Assembly (NCBI RefSeq): GCF_003028855.1
Contig: NZ_CP028324.1
Location: forward strand, 1,922,001 to 1,986,000
Direction of reading: 5' to 3'
Length of the DNA: 64,000 nucleotides
Source: Pseudoduganella armeniaca
Lineage (GTDB): Bacteria > Pseudomonadota > Gammaproteobacteria > Burkholderiales > Burkholderiaceae_D
A program made the translations under genes and the position numbers. Under the pieces are notes generated by a model, which searched no databases, was not told the origin of the DNA, and worked only from the letters and a program-made list of their open reading frames with translations. This document shows, piece by piece, positions 43,263 through 51,663 of this stretch. How positions within the stretch are numbered: the first letter of the stretch is position 1; the number at the start of each line of letters is the position of its first letter.

Positions 43263-43274
43263 GTGCCTGTCACC
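43221..43274. repeat. Dispersed hairpin repeat, copy 4, inside a gene end
   Basis: Arms GGTGACAGGCACCTGTCT and AGATAGGTGCCTGTCACC, inner stem CAGGGCG/CGCCCTG. Its left arm and inner stem are translated as the C-terminus of the chemoreceptor, and the TAG in its right arm is the stop codon. The convergent hydrolase gene ends six bases further on. Confidence 0.9.
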
Positions 43275-43280
43275 GGTGTT

Positions 43281-44069
43281 TCACGCGGCGCCGATGAAGG
43301 CGGCGATGGCCCGGTTGACGTCCTCCGCATGCGTGATCGGCGCCATGTGGCCACCAGGCGTGCGGCGAATCGCGGCGCGCGGCAGCGCGGCGGCCAGTTC
43401 CTCGGCCACCGTACGGGTCGACATCGGGCCCTGCTGGCCGAACAGCACCAGGGTTGGGATGTCCAGCGTGGCCAGGTCGGCCGGCGTCGTGGGTTCGCCC
43501 AGCAGCGCGACGAAGTCCAGCTTTACCTTGGCGATCTGCGCCGTGAAGCGGTCCTGTACCACCGGCGGCAGCGCGGCAAACGCGCCGGCGCCGTTCCAGT
43601 AGTCGATGAATACCTGCGTGGCGTCGCGCGGCGTGGCGGCCGCCTCGATGCGGGCGATTACCCGGGCGATGTCGACGCGGGCCGGATTGTCGGGCGGCAG
43701 CAGATGGAAGGCGACGGGCTCGAACAAGGTCAGGGACAGGATGCGCCCGCTGTCGGCCAGCCGGCGCGCCAGGCGCAGCGCCGTGGCGCCACCGTACGAG
43801 TGGCCGACCAGGTGGAACGGTTCGCCGGCGGCCAGTTCACTCTCCAGCGCGGCCAGCACGGCGCTGACCTCGTGTTCCAGCGCAAAGGCCTGCTGCGCTT
43901 CGGCATCGGGGAAAGGCGCCTTGCCATAGCCCAGCAGGTCCAGTGCCACGCAGCGCAGCCCGGTATCTTCGCGCGCAGCCAGTGTGTTCCACTGGCTACG
44001 CGAACTCATCGAACTGTGCAACAACACACAGGCGGTGCGCCCGGTGGGCGCGGTAACGGCATCGATCAT
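43281..44069 (-). CDS. Alpha/beta hydrolase
   Basis: 262 residues. Oxyanion region VLLHSSMSSRSQW, nucleophile elbow LVGHSYGG (catalytic Ser), cap domain, strand TLVLFGQQGP, and terminal catalytic His in TPGGHMAPITHAEDV. It is a cytoplasmic esterase/hydrolase-type protein with no signal peptide; the substrate is not evident. The second catalytic acid probably lies in the FGQQGPMSTRT loop, but the usual Asp is not obvious there. It ends next to a hairpin repeat and stands alone on the minus strand. Confidence 0.88.
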   Translation of the reverse strand: MIDAVTAPTGRTACVLLHSSMSSRSQWNTLAAREDTGLRCVALDLLGYGKAPFPDAEAQQAFALEHEVSAVLAALESELAAGEPFHLVGHSYGGATALRLARRLADSGRILSLTLFEPVAFHLLPPDNPARVDIARVIARIEAAATPRDATQVFIDYWNGAGAFAALPPVVQDRFTAQIAKVKLDFVALLGEPTTPADLATLDIPTLVLFGQQGPMSTRTVAEELAAALPRAAIRRTPGGHMAPITHAEDVNRAIAAFIGAA

Positions 44070-44186
44070 GGCTGGGCCCGGCTATAAAAGGCGCAATTAT
44101 AACGGCCTCATCCATTGCAAAGGCGTCAGGAACTGTCTCGCTTTTGTCGTGGATTGGTCGAAAATTGCGCCGGGCCCGGCAGGACC

Positions 44187-44939
44187 TCAGGCGGCCTTGG
44201 CCGCGCGCCGCCGCCGGGCCAGCACGGCCATGCCGGCCAGGCCCGCCGCCAGCATGGCGCCTTGGGCCGGTTCCGGCACGGGGCTGACGCTGATGTTGTC
44301 GATGGCGACGTCGTAGTCCGTGTAGCCGTAAACCTGGCCCGGCACGTAGGTGGTAAACGCGATCTCGTCCACGCCGGCCAGCACGCTGGCGAACGTACGG
44401 TCGCCCGGCAGCAGCGGCATGCCGTTGGCGTCTTCCGCGCCATAGCCGCCCCAGCCGGCCGGCAGGCCCGTTGCCGACGTGTCGCCGATCGTCACCGACA
44501 GATGTTGCCAACCCGGCTTGCTCGCATCCAGCGTACCGAGGTTGTACCAGACGCTCGTGTACGGCAGGCCGTTGCTGGCGTTATCGTAGTCGCGCAGTTC
44601 CAGCACGAGGTTGCGCGTCACTTCCTGGTTGAAGTAGCGGATGCTTTGCGTGGAGACGTCGATGCCGAACGTTACGCCCCCCATCGCCGTGTAGTCGCCG
44701 ATGAAGCTGGCGTTGCTCTTGTTGGTCCACGAGATGCCGAAATTCTCCATCGCGGTGCGCAGCGCCGGTGCGCCGTTGCCGAGCGAGTGGTCGATGCCGG
44801 AACCGCCGATGCCGTCGGCCGGCTGCATGGGCTCCCAGCCTTCCAGCCCATTGTCGAAGGTTACGGTCGAGCCTCCCGGCGCGGCGTACGCGGCCAATTG
44901 TACGGAAGCGAGCAGCAACATCGTCAAAGTCTTCTTCAT
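44187..44939 (-). CDS. PEP-CTERM sorting-domain protein
   Basis: 250 residues with a signal peptide (MLLLASVQLAAYAA). The domain resembles carbohydrate-binding beta-sandwiches (TVTFDNGLEGWEPMQP, FTTYVPGQVYGYTDYDVAIDNIS). The C-terminal PEP-CTERM signal is VPEPAQGAMLAAGLAGMAVL followed by ARRRR. After export it should be cut by an exosortase and displayed. AAGGAT lies 6 bases before the ATG. This is the second PEP-CTERM protein in the window. It is monocistronic; a 331-bp upstream region separates it from the next leftward gene. Confidence 0.9.
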   Translation of the reverse strand: MKKTLTMLLLASVQLAAYAAPGGSTVTFDNGLEGWEPMQPADGIGGSGIDHSLGNGAPALRTAMENFGISWTNKSNASFIGDYTAMGGVTFGIDVSTQSIRYFNQEVTRNLVLELRDYDNASNGLPYTSVWYNLGTLDASKPGWQHLSVTIGDTSATGLPAGWGGYGAEDANGMPLLPGDRTFASVLAGVDEIAFTTYVPGQVYGYTDYDVAIDNISVSPVPEPAQGAMLAAGLAGMAVLARRRRAAKAA

Positions 44940-45270
44940 GGTGATCCTTCTGTCGTGGAACATCGATGGACCCGTATCGCCGCCAGCGACGCAAGCGGCC
45001 GGTGCTTGGGTATGGCACCGAAGCTTATTTCGGTAATAAGGGATACGTTTCCATTCTCGACAGGTGAATACCGCCGGCAAAGCAGACATTTGTTAAAGTT
45101 GTAACAATGTGCTCCTAGCACATAAAAGTAGCTCGACAGTATCAAGCCGGCGCGGGCGAGGTTCGCGCTCGCTCTGCCTGCAAGGCGCAGCGGCGCGCGC
45201 TCGGCCGAATAGCCGCTGTGTTGCGGTAAGAACTCTGTTCGCTGCAGCGGTTGTCGCCGCGAAGCGACAC
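44940..45270. other. Upstream region of the PEP-CTERM gene
   Basis: No credible gene. An AT-richer patch (45060-45140) holds a small inverted repeat GTGCT-CCT-AGCAC (45109-45121), about 170 bases before the PEP-CTERM start codon. No terminator is visible for the gene ending at 45271. Confidence 0.4.
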
Positions 45271-45672
45271 TTAGCGCAACGAGGCCGTTTTTTCGCTCAG
45301 TTCCAGGTTGAGCTTGGCTGCTTTCAGGGTGGCCACGTCGATTTTCGGCGCCACGCTGGCAGGAGGCTTGCGGTTCCATTGGGTACGGTCGAACTCGGCG
45401 GGCGGCAGGGTATAGTGTTCCTTGACGACCACGCGGCGTGGTGCGTCCTCTTCCGGCGCGGCAGCGATGTCGCTCGGCACGGCCGTTATGTCGTCGCTGC
45501 CGGAGGGGCCCGAGGTGTCGGCCGCCACGCCTTGCACGACCGCGCACGGCTTGTCGGACAACAGCAGGGTACCGTTGCTGTCCAGGCATTTGTAGAGTTG
45601 ATCGTTGGCGAGCGCGCCCGAACCGGCCAGCGCGGCCAGGCACAGGGTGGCGGAAATGGCTGAGCGTCGCAT
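45271..45672 (-). CDS. DUF4124-like secreted protein
   Basis: 133 residues with a signal peptide (SATLCLAALAGSGALA). The short N-terminal domain YKCLDSNGTLLLSDKPC has the two Cys and the (Y)KCxDxxGxxxxSDxPC pattern of DUF4124-like periplasmic proteins. The rest is acidic and low in structure (SGSDDITAVPSDIAAAPEED), with a helical end. GAGGAGG lies 6 bases before the ATG. Function unknown. Confidence 0.8.
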   Translation of the reverse strand: MRRSAISATLCLAALAGSGALANDQLYKCLDSNGTLLLSDKPCAVVQGVAADTSGPSGSDDITAVPSDIAAAPEEDAPRRVVVKEHYTLPPAEFDRTQWNRKPPASVAPKIDVATLKAAKLNLELSEKTASLR

Positions 45673-45780
45673 GATGCACCTCCTCTTCGAAACAATGGCG
45701 CCAGTGTGCGCGCCCAGCCATGCCCGGGTCTGTTCGGCATCTCACGATCGGCCGGAGGACCAGTCCTACAGCGCCGTCAG

Positions 45781-46563
45781 CTATTTTCCAGCCGCCTTGA
45801 CGTCGGCCACGCCGGGGATCGGTGTCGTCGGCCGGGCGAACTTGCCCTTCAGGTCATCCACGCCGGATTGCGGTTGCGCCAGTGCGCGCAGGTCGGTGCG
45901 GTCGCGCCGCTTGGCGGCGCTGTCGATGCCCAGCTTGCGGTCGCGCTTCTGTTCCATTGCCGGCAGCGCCTCGCCGTCGCGGTTGAACGACCAGGCCAGC
46001 TTGGCCTCGCCCAGCGGCAGCGCTTCGCCCGTATGGCCTTCGTGGCCCGTGTTCCAGGTATGCCAGGTCTTGCCGTAGCTGTTCATCTTCGACTTCATCA
46101 GCGACTTCTCGGCCGCTTCCGGAATGCCCGGCGCGACCAGCTGGCCGGACAGGATCTCGCCGTTGTGCGGGTGCCAGAACTTGCGCTCGGCCTCGGGCAG
46201 CAGCGCGAACGCCTTTGCCGAAATGATGTACTCGACGCCGTTCATATTGGCGTCTGCCGTATTGCCGTCGAACAGGACGCACTGGGCGAAGTCCTCGTTG
46301 CGCTGGTGGCAGTAGTGATGGGCTTCCATTTGCAGTTCCGGTGCGTCCTTCATCGGGTGGAAGCCGACCAGGTAGATGTCGAAGCCGCGCATCGGCGCCG
46401 CGCCTTGCAGTACCTTGGCGCCCACTTCCAGCACCTGCGTCTTGGCGGACTTCGGCGCGCCGGCCGGACCCACGGAAGGGGGCGAGTCGCGTTGGGCGAG
46501 GGCGGGAATGGCGGCAGCCAGCAGGGTGGCGCCGATGAGGCAAGTCAGGGTAGTTTTTTGCAT
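45781..46563 (-). CDS. DUF1264 (OBAP-like) secreted protein
   Basis: 260 residues with a signal peptide (CLIGATLLAAAIPALAQ). The central domain matches DUF1264, the oil-body-associated protein family: FDIYLVGFHPMKDAPELQME, HHYCHQRNEDFAQCVLFDGN, GVEYIISAKAFALLPEAERK, WHPHNGEILSGQL, KTWHTWNT. Biochemical function is unknown. The C-terminal 60 residues are charged and variable. GGAGG lies 5 bases before the ATG. It stands 58 bp from gluQ on the same strand. Confidence 0.85.
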   Translation of the reverse strand: MQKTTLTCLIGATLLAAAIPALAQRDSPPSVGPAGAPKSAKTQVLEVGAKVLQGAAPMRGFDIYLVGFHPMKDAPELQMEAHHYCHQRNEDFAQCVLFDGNTADANMNGVEYIISAKAFALLPEAERKFWHPHNGEILSGQLVAPGIPEAAEKSLMKSKMNSYGKTWHTWNTGHEGHTGEALPLGEAKLAWSFNRDGEALPAMEQKRDRKLGIDSAAKRRDRTDLRALAQPQSGVDDLKGKFARPTTPIPGVADVKAAGK

Positions 46564-46621
46564 GTTACCTCCAGTAGCACAGGGGGCGCCCATGCTACCG
46601 CTGCCGCCGCCGGCGCGGCGC

Positions 46622-47536
46622 TCAGAACGCGCCGCGTTCGCGCAGCAGGCGTTGCCACGCCGGCACCGCGGCCTGCCAGAACGCCGCGATCGAAGGCGCG
46701 GCCAGGTGCAGGCCGAGGAAGCGGGCGGCCGGCAGCAGGGCGTGCGCCAGCAGGTCGGCCGGCCCGGCGCCGTTGTCGAAGGCCGCGGCGCCGGTCTGCT
46801 TGGACAGCTTTTCGCCAGCGTCGTTCAGCACCACCGGCACGTGCAGGTAGCGCGGATGGGGCAATCCCAGCAGGTCCTGCAGCACCAGCTGGCGCGGCGT
46901 GGAGTCCAGCAGGTCGGCGCCGCGCACGATGTCGGTGATGCCTTGCGCGCCGTCGTCGACGACCACGGCCAACTGGTAGGCCCAGAAGCCGTCGGCGCGG
47001 CGGATAACGAAATCGCCCACCTCGCGCGCGATGTCCTGCTCGACCCAGCCGTGCCAGCGGTCCTGGAAGCCGACTACGTGGCTCGGCAGGTCGGGCATGC
47101 GCACGCGCAGCGCGCGCGGCACCTTGCCCGGCGCCAGCCCGGTGCGGCAGGTGCCGGGGTAGACCAGGCTGGCGTTGGCGCCGTGCTGCGCGGCCAGGCG
47201 CGTTTGCGAATCGGCGATCTCGCGGCGCGAGCAGCCGCACGGGTAGACGTTGTGCGCCAGCTGCGCCAGCGCGGCGTCGTACAGCGCCGTGCGTTGCGTC
47301 TGCCACGTGACGTCGCCGTCCCACTGCATGCCGCAGCGCTGCAGCGAAGCGAGGATGTGCCGGTCCGCGCCAGCCACGTTGCGGTCGCCGTCGACGTCCT
47401 CGATGCGCACCAGCCACTGGCCGCCGTGCGCCTTGGCGTCCAGGTAGCTGGCCATGGCCGCGACCAGGGAGCCCAGGTGCAGGGGACCGGTGGGGGAGGG
47501 GGCGAAACGGCCGATGTAGGGGGCTGGCGCTGTCAT
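46622..47536 (-). CDS. gluQ: Glutamyl-Q tRNA(Asp) synthetase
   Basis: 304 residues, the length of the truncated GluRS paralogue that lacks an anticodon-binding domain. YIGRFAPSPTGPLHLGSLVA is the HIGH-type motif, CGCSRREI with YPGTCR gives the zinc ligands, and KLSKQ is the KMSKS-type motif. The enzyme attaches glutamate to the queuosine base at position 34 of tRNA-Asp. The start ATG 47536 directly precedes the conserved domain. It is divergent from the M28 peptidase gene. Confidence 0.95.
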   Translation of the reverse strand: MTAPAPYIGRFAPSPTGPLHLGSLVAAMASYLDAKAHGGQWLVRIEDVDGDRNVAGADRHILASLQRCGMQWDGDVTWQTQRTALYDAALAQLAHNVYPCGCSRREIADSQTRLAAQHGANASLVYPGTCRTGLAPGKVPRALRVRMPDLPSHVVGFQDRWHGWVEQDIAREVGDFVIRRADGFWAYQLAVVVDDGAQGITDIVRGADLLDSTPRQLVLQDLLGLPHPRYLHVPVVLNDAGEKLSKQTGAAAFDNGAGPADLLAHALLPAARFLGLHLAAPSIAAFWQAAVPAWQRLLRERGAF

Positions 47537-47639
47537 GCGCGAGAGTATGGGCGAGCGGCCGGCGGCACGTCAACATCGCATACAATGCCCGCGCGGCACA
47601 CCCGCCGCCTCGAGACAACCGCACACGGACAACAAGACC

Positions 47640-49262
47640 ATGCACAACCCGATCCCGACCGCGCGCACGCTGGCCATGAGCCTCGCGCTGGCGCTGGCAC
47701 TGCCCGCTTTCGCCGCCCCGAAATCCCTGCCGCAGGTGCAGGAAGCGCCCTTGCGCGCCCACCTGGCCTTCCTCTCCAGCGACCTGCTGGAAGGGCGCGG
47801 CACCGGCCAGCGCGGCGGCGACCTGACCGTCGCCTACCTGGAGAACCAGGCCATGGCGGCCGGCCTGAAGCCGGTGCGCGACGGCGGCTACCGCCAGCTG
47901 GTGAAGATCGCCGGCGTCAAGGCGCTGCCGGAAACGTCCACGCTGCACCTGGCCGTCAACGGCGCCGCGCAGCCATTCGCCTTCGGCAAGGACTGGGTGT
48001 GGGGCGCCGGTGACGCGCAGGCGCGCCACGAGTTCGATGCGCCGCTGGTCTTCGTCGGCTACGGCATCGCCGCGCCGGAAGAGGGCTGGGACGACTACAA
48101 GGGCCAGGACGTGACGGGCAAGATCGTCGTCATGATGGTCAACGATCCGGCACCCACCGCCGAGGCACCGGAACGCTTCGGCGGCAAGGCGCTGACGTAC
48201 TATGGCCGCTGGACCTACAAGTTCGAGGAGGCCAAGCGCCGCGGCGCCGCCGGGGCGCTGCTGATCCACACGGACGCCTCGGCGTCGTACGGCTGGAGCG
48301 TGATCCAGAACAGCTGGAGCGGCGTGGAGCGCTTCCAGCTGGCGCAGGGCGCGCCCGGCACGCCGCTGCAGGGCTGGATCGGCAACGATGCCGCCGTCGC
48401 CCTGTTCAAGGCCGCCGGCCAGGACCTGGATGCGCTGCGCGCCGCGGCCGAGCGCAAGGACTTCGCGCCGGTGCCGTTGCAGGCCAGGCTGGCCGGCACG
48501 CTGCAGGCGGCCGTGCGCACCGTCGAGCAGTACAACGTGGCCGGCATCGTGCCCGGCACCGATCCGAAGCTGAAGGACGAGGTAGTGATCTACAGCGCGC
48601 ACTGGGACCACCTGGGCAAGCAGGGCGACGGCAAGGACAATATCTTCAACGGCGCCGTCGACAATGCCTCCGGCACCGCCGCGCTGCTGGCGATGGCGCA
48701 GGAAGCGGCCAAGGCGCCGGCGAAGCGCAGCCAGATGTTCCTGTGGGTGGCGGCGGAAGAGCAGGGCCTGCTGGGCAGCGCGGCCTATGCGACAGACCCG
48801 CTGTGGCCACTGGCGAAGACGGCCGCCAACCTGAACCTGGACAGCCTGAACTGGATCGGTACCGCGCGCGACATCGGCACGCAGGGCAGCGAGCGTACGG
48901 AGCTGGGCCGCATGGCCGCGGCCACCGCCAAGGCCATGAACCTGCGCATCGCGGATGCCCGGCCCGACCTGGCCGGCGGCTACTTCCGCAGCGACCACTT
49001 CAGCTTCGCCAAGGCCGGCGTGCCGGCATTCTCGATCGAGGGCGGGCGCGACTACGTGGGCGACAAGGAGGCGGCCGCCGCCGAGCGCAAGGCCTACGGC
49101 GCGCGCTACCACCAGGTGGGCGACGAGTACGATCCGAAGTGGGACCTGTCCGGCATGACGCAGCAGGCCCAGTTCACCCTGAACCTGGGGCGCATGGTGG
49201 CCGACGCGCCGAAGATGCCGGCGTGGCGGGCTGGCGATCCGTTCGGCAAGGCGCGCAAGTAA
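47640..49262 (+). CDS. Secreted M28-family zinc aminopeptidase
   Basis: 540 residues with a signal peptide (LAMSLALALALPAFAA). A PA domain is inserted at about 115-290 (GKIVVMMVNDPAP, GAAGALLIHTDASASYGW). The M28 metal site is complete: HWDHLG, DNASGTAALL, the AAEEQG acid pair, LNLDSLN and RSDHFSFAKAGVPA. The family releases N-terminal residues with two zinc ions. The start ATG 47640 has no strong ribosome site but precedes the signal peptide. A GGGGTCAGACCC palindrome and a hairpin repeat follow. Confidence 0.94.
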   Translation: MHNPIPTARTLAMSLALALALPAFAAPKSLPQVQEAPLRAHLAFLSSDLLEGRGTGQRGGDLTVAYLENQAMAAGLKPVRDGGYRQLVKIAGVKALPETSTLHLAVNGAAQPFAFGKDWVWGAGDAQARHEFDAPLVFVGYGIAAPEEGWDDYKGQDVTGKIVVMMVNDPAPTAEAPERFGGKALTYYGRWTYKFEEAKRRGAAGALLIHTDASASYGWSVIQNSWSGVERFQLAQGAPGTPLQGWIGNDAAVALFKAAGQDLDALRAAAERKDFAPVPLQARLAGTLQAAVRTVEQYNVAGIVPGTDPKLKDEVVIYSAHWDHLGKQGDGKDNIFNGAVDNASGTAALLAMAQEAAKAPAKRSQMFLWVAAEEQGLLGSAAYATDPLWPLAKTAANLNLDSLNWIGTARDIGTQGSERTELGRMAAATAKAMNLRIADARPDLAGGYFRSDHFSFAKAGVPAFSIEGGRDYVGDKEAAAAERKAYGARYHQVGDEYDPKWDLSGMTQQAQFTLNLGRMVADAPKMPAWRAGDPFGKARK

Positions 49263-49289
49263 AGGTTGAAGACACCCTGAACGAAGACC

Positions 49290-49316
49290 GGGGTCAGACC
49301 CGCCGGGTCTGACCCC
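49290..49316. repeat. GGGGTCAGACCC palindrome
   Basis: GGGGTCAGACCC and GGGTCTGACCCC form a perfect 12-base stem with a three-base loop, 28 bases after the peptidase stop codon. The arms differ from the dispersed hairpin family. It is terminator-like but without a T run. Confidence 0.75.
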
Positions 49317-49368
49317 AGCCTCTGCTTTTGGGTGGTAAACAGCCTGTGGCCGGCGATTCAAACCCGCC

Positions 49369-49422
49369 GGTGACAGGCACCTATCTACGGGCCGGGAGGC
49401 CCGCAGATAGGTGCCTGTCACC
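49369..49422. repeat. Dispersed hairpin repeat, copy 5, inside a gene end
   Basis: Arms GGTGACAGGCACCTATCT and AGATAGGTGCCTGTCACC with a partly paired inner stem CGGGCC/GGCCCG. Read leftward it encodes the last 13 residues and stop codon of the SRPBCC-type gene. It lies between convergent genes. Confidence 0.9.
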
Positions 49423-49986
49423 ATGGGTCTCGTTCAAGGCCCGCTCCCTTACCGCCTCCACCGCCCGCGGCAGGCTGCGCTTACTCATCATCTCGACGAT
49501 CCAGCCAAAGCCGAACGGCACCGGCCCCGGATCGGCATACACGCGGTAGCGCACCTGCGAACCGCTGCCGTCCGGCAGCGCGGTGAAATCCCAATAGCCG
49601 GTCGTGTCGGCGATCGTCTGCCCGGGACGCAAGTCCGCGCGCGGCACCAGTTGCCACGCGAGCCGGCAGCCGTCGGCGCTGCTGGCCGGCTCCAGCCGCA
49701 GCCGGTACTGCTTGACCTGGCCCAGCGGCAGGTCCAGCGTCATGTCCACCAGGACGTAGCCGGGGCCGGTGCCGACCGGCACGGCGCTGCGCGTGTTCGG
49801 CATGAAGCTGCCGTAGCTGGCGTAGTCCTGCACGACACGGCACAGCCGCTCGGGCGAGGCGGCGATCACCGTCGTCGCGATGAAGGTGCGGCCGGGCGTG
49901 CCGCCAGGTTCCTCGACGACATCGACGGGTGCCGCCGCGACCTGCGCCGCGGCCAGCCAGGCCACCAGCATGAATAAACGTGGCAT
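49381..49986 (-). CDS. Secreted SRPBCC/START-like protein with repeat-derived C-terminus
   Basis: 201 residues with a signal peptide (LFMLVAWLAAAQVAAA). The mature part fits a polyketide-cyclase/START-like lipid-binding fold (IAASPERLCRVVQDYASYGSF, then MPNTRSAV and YWDFTALPDGSGSQVRYRVY). It could bind a hydrophobic molecule in the periplasm. The last 13 residues (GDRHLSAGLPARR) come from a hairpin repeat that also supplies the stop codon. AGGAGG lies 6 bases before the ATG. It is the last gene of the C39 operon, 9 bp after its neighbour. Confidence 0.82.
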   Translation of the reverse strand: MPRLFMLVAWLAAAQVAAAPVDVVEEPGGTPGRTFIATTVIAASPERLCRVVQDYASYGSFMPNTRSAVPVGTGPGYVLVDMTLDLPLGQVKQYRLRLEPASSADGCRLAWQLVPRADLRPGQTIADTTGYWDFTALPDGSGSQVRYRVYADPGPVPFGFGWIVEMMSKRSLPRAVEAVRERALNETHGDRHLSAGLPARR

Positions 49987-49995
49987 CGAGCCTCC

Positions 49996-50679
49996 TCAAG
50001 GCCGCAGGGCCAGTGTGATCGTGGTGCCGGTCAGGTCGATGCCCCGCATCGTGACGCTGCCGAAGCTGGGGCCGGCCGGATCGGCGCCGCGGATGCGGAT
50101 ATTCGACAGGCTCAGTTCACCGATCGTCGTCGGCAGCGCCAGCGTGATCGAGCCGTCCGCGTTCATCCGTGTCACGGCATTGGCCGGATCGAATGTCACC
50201 CCGCGCAGCGCCAGGTCCGATTCGAGCAAGCCCAGTACCGGGTTGACCAGCTTGGCCACGTCGCCGATCACGTCGACGCCGTTGCCGCGCAGCTGCTGGC
50301 GGATGTGGCGCACCAGCTCGTCCTGCAAGCCCTGGCCGTTGACTTCCTCCAGCTGCTGGTCGTCCAGCGGGCGCAGCGCCGGCATGGTCGCCACCACGGC
50401 GGCGGTGGCGACGGGCTGCATCGCCAGCGCCTGCAACGGCGCCATCAACGCGCCGATGAACGCGGCCGTCGTGCGCAGCCGCCGCTGGCGGTGCAGCACC
50501 TCCTGCACGTGCTGGTGCGTGATCAGGTTCCACTCGGCCAGGATCTCGCCCAGCAGCGCGCCGGTGCCTTGCTGGTGCGCGATGGCGCGCTCCAGCTGTT
50601 CCTGGGTGATCAGCCGCTGGCGTACCAGCAGCTCGCCGAACAGCGCTCGTGGACTGCCGTGGTGTCGTTCAGGTGCCAT
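49996..50679 (-). CDS. MshEN-like domain, membrane helix and double-glycine-like motif
   Basis: 227 residues with an unusual layout. Residues 10-65 resemble the MshEN/GspE N-terminal domain (LFGELLVRQRLITQEQLERA, LLGEILAEWNLITHQHVQEVL), which in other proteins binds cyclic-di-GMP. A hydrophobic segment (about 71-98) follows, then PLDDQQLEEVNGQG (104-117), the same motif as in the four secreted proteins at 56253-59172. The C-terminal 100 residues are beta-rich. Topology would put the MshEN-like domain in the cytoplasm and the rest in the periplasm. It overlaps the AraC gene by 11 bp, so it is translationally coupled. Whether cyclic-di-GMP is bound is unknown. Confidence 0.75.
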   Translation of the reverse strand: MAPERHHGSPRALFGELLVRQRLITQEQLERAIAHQQGTGALLGEILAEWNLITHQHVQEVLHRQRRLRTTAAFIGALMAPLQALAMQPVATAAVVATMPALRPLDDQQLEEVNGQGLQDELVRHIRQQLRGNGVDVIGDVAKLVNPVLGLLESDLALRGVTFDPANAVTRMNADGSITLALPTTIGELSLSNIRIRGADPAGPSFGSVTMRGIDLTGTTITLALRP

Positions 50680-51652
50680 CGCAACTGCTTCCCTTCACTG
50701 GTGGCTGCCGTTCGCCGTGGTGGGCCAGGTCGGACGGCGTGGTGCCGAACCAGCGCTTGCAGGCCCGGTAGAACGCGCTGGGTTCGGAAAAGCCCAGCTG
50801 GAAGCTGAGCATCTTGAGCGACTGGTCGCCGCTTTCCAGCGAACGGCGCGCCAGCTCGCGGCGGGTGTCGTCCACCAGCGTCGAAAAGCTGGTGCCTTCC
50901 TCGGCCAGCCGGCGCTGCAGGGTGCGTTCGCTCATCATCAGGCGCGCCGCCACCGCGTCGCGGTGCGGTGGGCCCTTCGGCAGCAGGGTCGCGATGATGT
51001 CCTGCACGCGCGCGCTGAAGCGGGGCAGCTGGGCGCGCGCCAGGCCGGCCAGCATGGGCCGGGCGTCGCCGGTGGACGGCATCTGCGCCTCCGGCAGCGC
51101 GGCCACCAGGTCGGCGTCGGCGAATTCCATCACGTTATAGGGCCGGTTGAAATGCACGGGGCAGCCGAACGTCTCCTCGTAGTAGCTGGCATTGGCCGGC
51201 TCCGGAAAAGCATATTCGACCTGCACCGGCGTGGCGTCGTCGCGCCCGGCGGCGCTGCGCAGGGTGCGCAGCAGCACGCACCAGACGAAGTCGTAGCGCT
51301 GCAGCGGCACGGCGCGGCGCGCGCCGGGCAGCAGGATGCCCACGCGGGTGTGGCCGTGGCAGCGCTCGATCGTGCTTTGCACGGTGGGCGAGACCAGCAT
51401 GATGTGGCCCATCACGCCCAGCCAGCCGAGCCGGTGCGGCGTGGAGACCTTCAGGCCGATCAGCGGGTCGCCGGACTGCTCGACGACGAGCTCCCACAGG
51501 TGGCTGAGGCGGTCGGACAGGGTCAGCGCATCGCAGGCGAGGCCGTCCTCGGTCAGGCCGGCTTGTTCGAACAAGGCGTCGGCGGCGACGCCGGAATGCG
51601 CCAGGCGCGACTTCACGCCGCGCACCAGATGCAGGGCGGAGGAATAGGGCAT
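50669..51652 (-). CDS. AraC-family transcriptional regulator
   Basis: 327 residues. The N-terminal ligand domain is of the arabinose-binding-like (PF12625) type seen in ArgR/OruR-like regulators. The C-terminal part has two helix-turn-helix units (VAARLMMSERTLQRRLAEEG, MLSFQLGFSEPSAFYRACKRWFGTTPS). Such proteins usually activate adjacent genes in response to a small hydrophobic or amino-acid ligand. It lies inside the C39 operon, 11 bp after the DUF2059 gene, and may autoregulate the locus and the divergent secreted-protein operon. Confidence 0.92.
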   Translation of the reverse strand: MPYSSALHLVRGVKSRLAHSGVAADALFEQAGLTEDGLACDALTLSDRLSHLWELVVEQSGDPLIGLKVSTPHRLGWLGVMGHIMLVSPTVQSTIERCHGHTRVGILLPGARRAVPLQRYDFVWCVLLRTLRSAAGRDDATPVQVEYAFPEPANASYYEETFGCPVHFNRPYNVMEFADADLVAALPEAQMPSTGDARPMLAGLARAQLPRFSARVQDIIATLLPKGPPHRDAVAARLMMSERTLQRRLAEEGTSFSTLVDDTRRELARRSLESGDQSLKMLSFQLGFSEPSAFYRACKRWFGTTPSDLAHHGERQPPVKGSSCDGT

Positions 51653-51663
51653 GGCCGCCTCGC

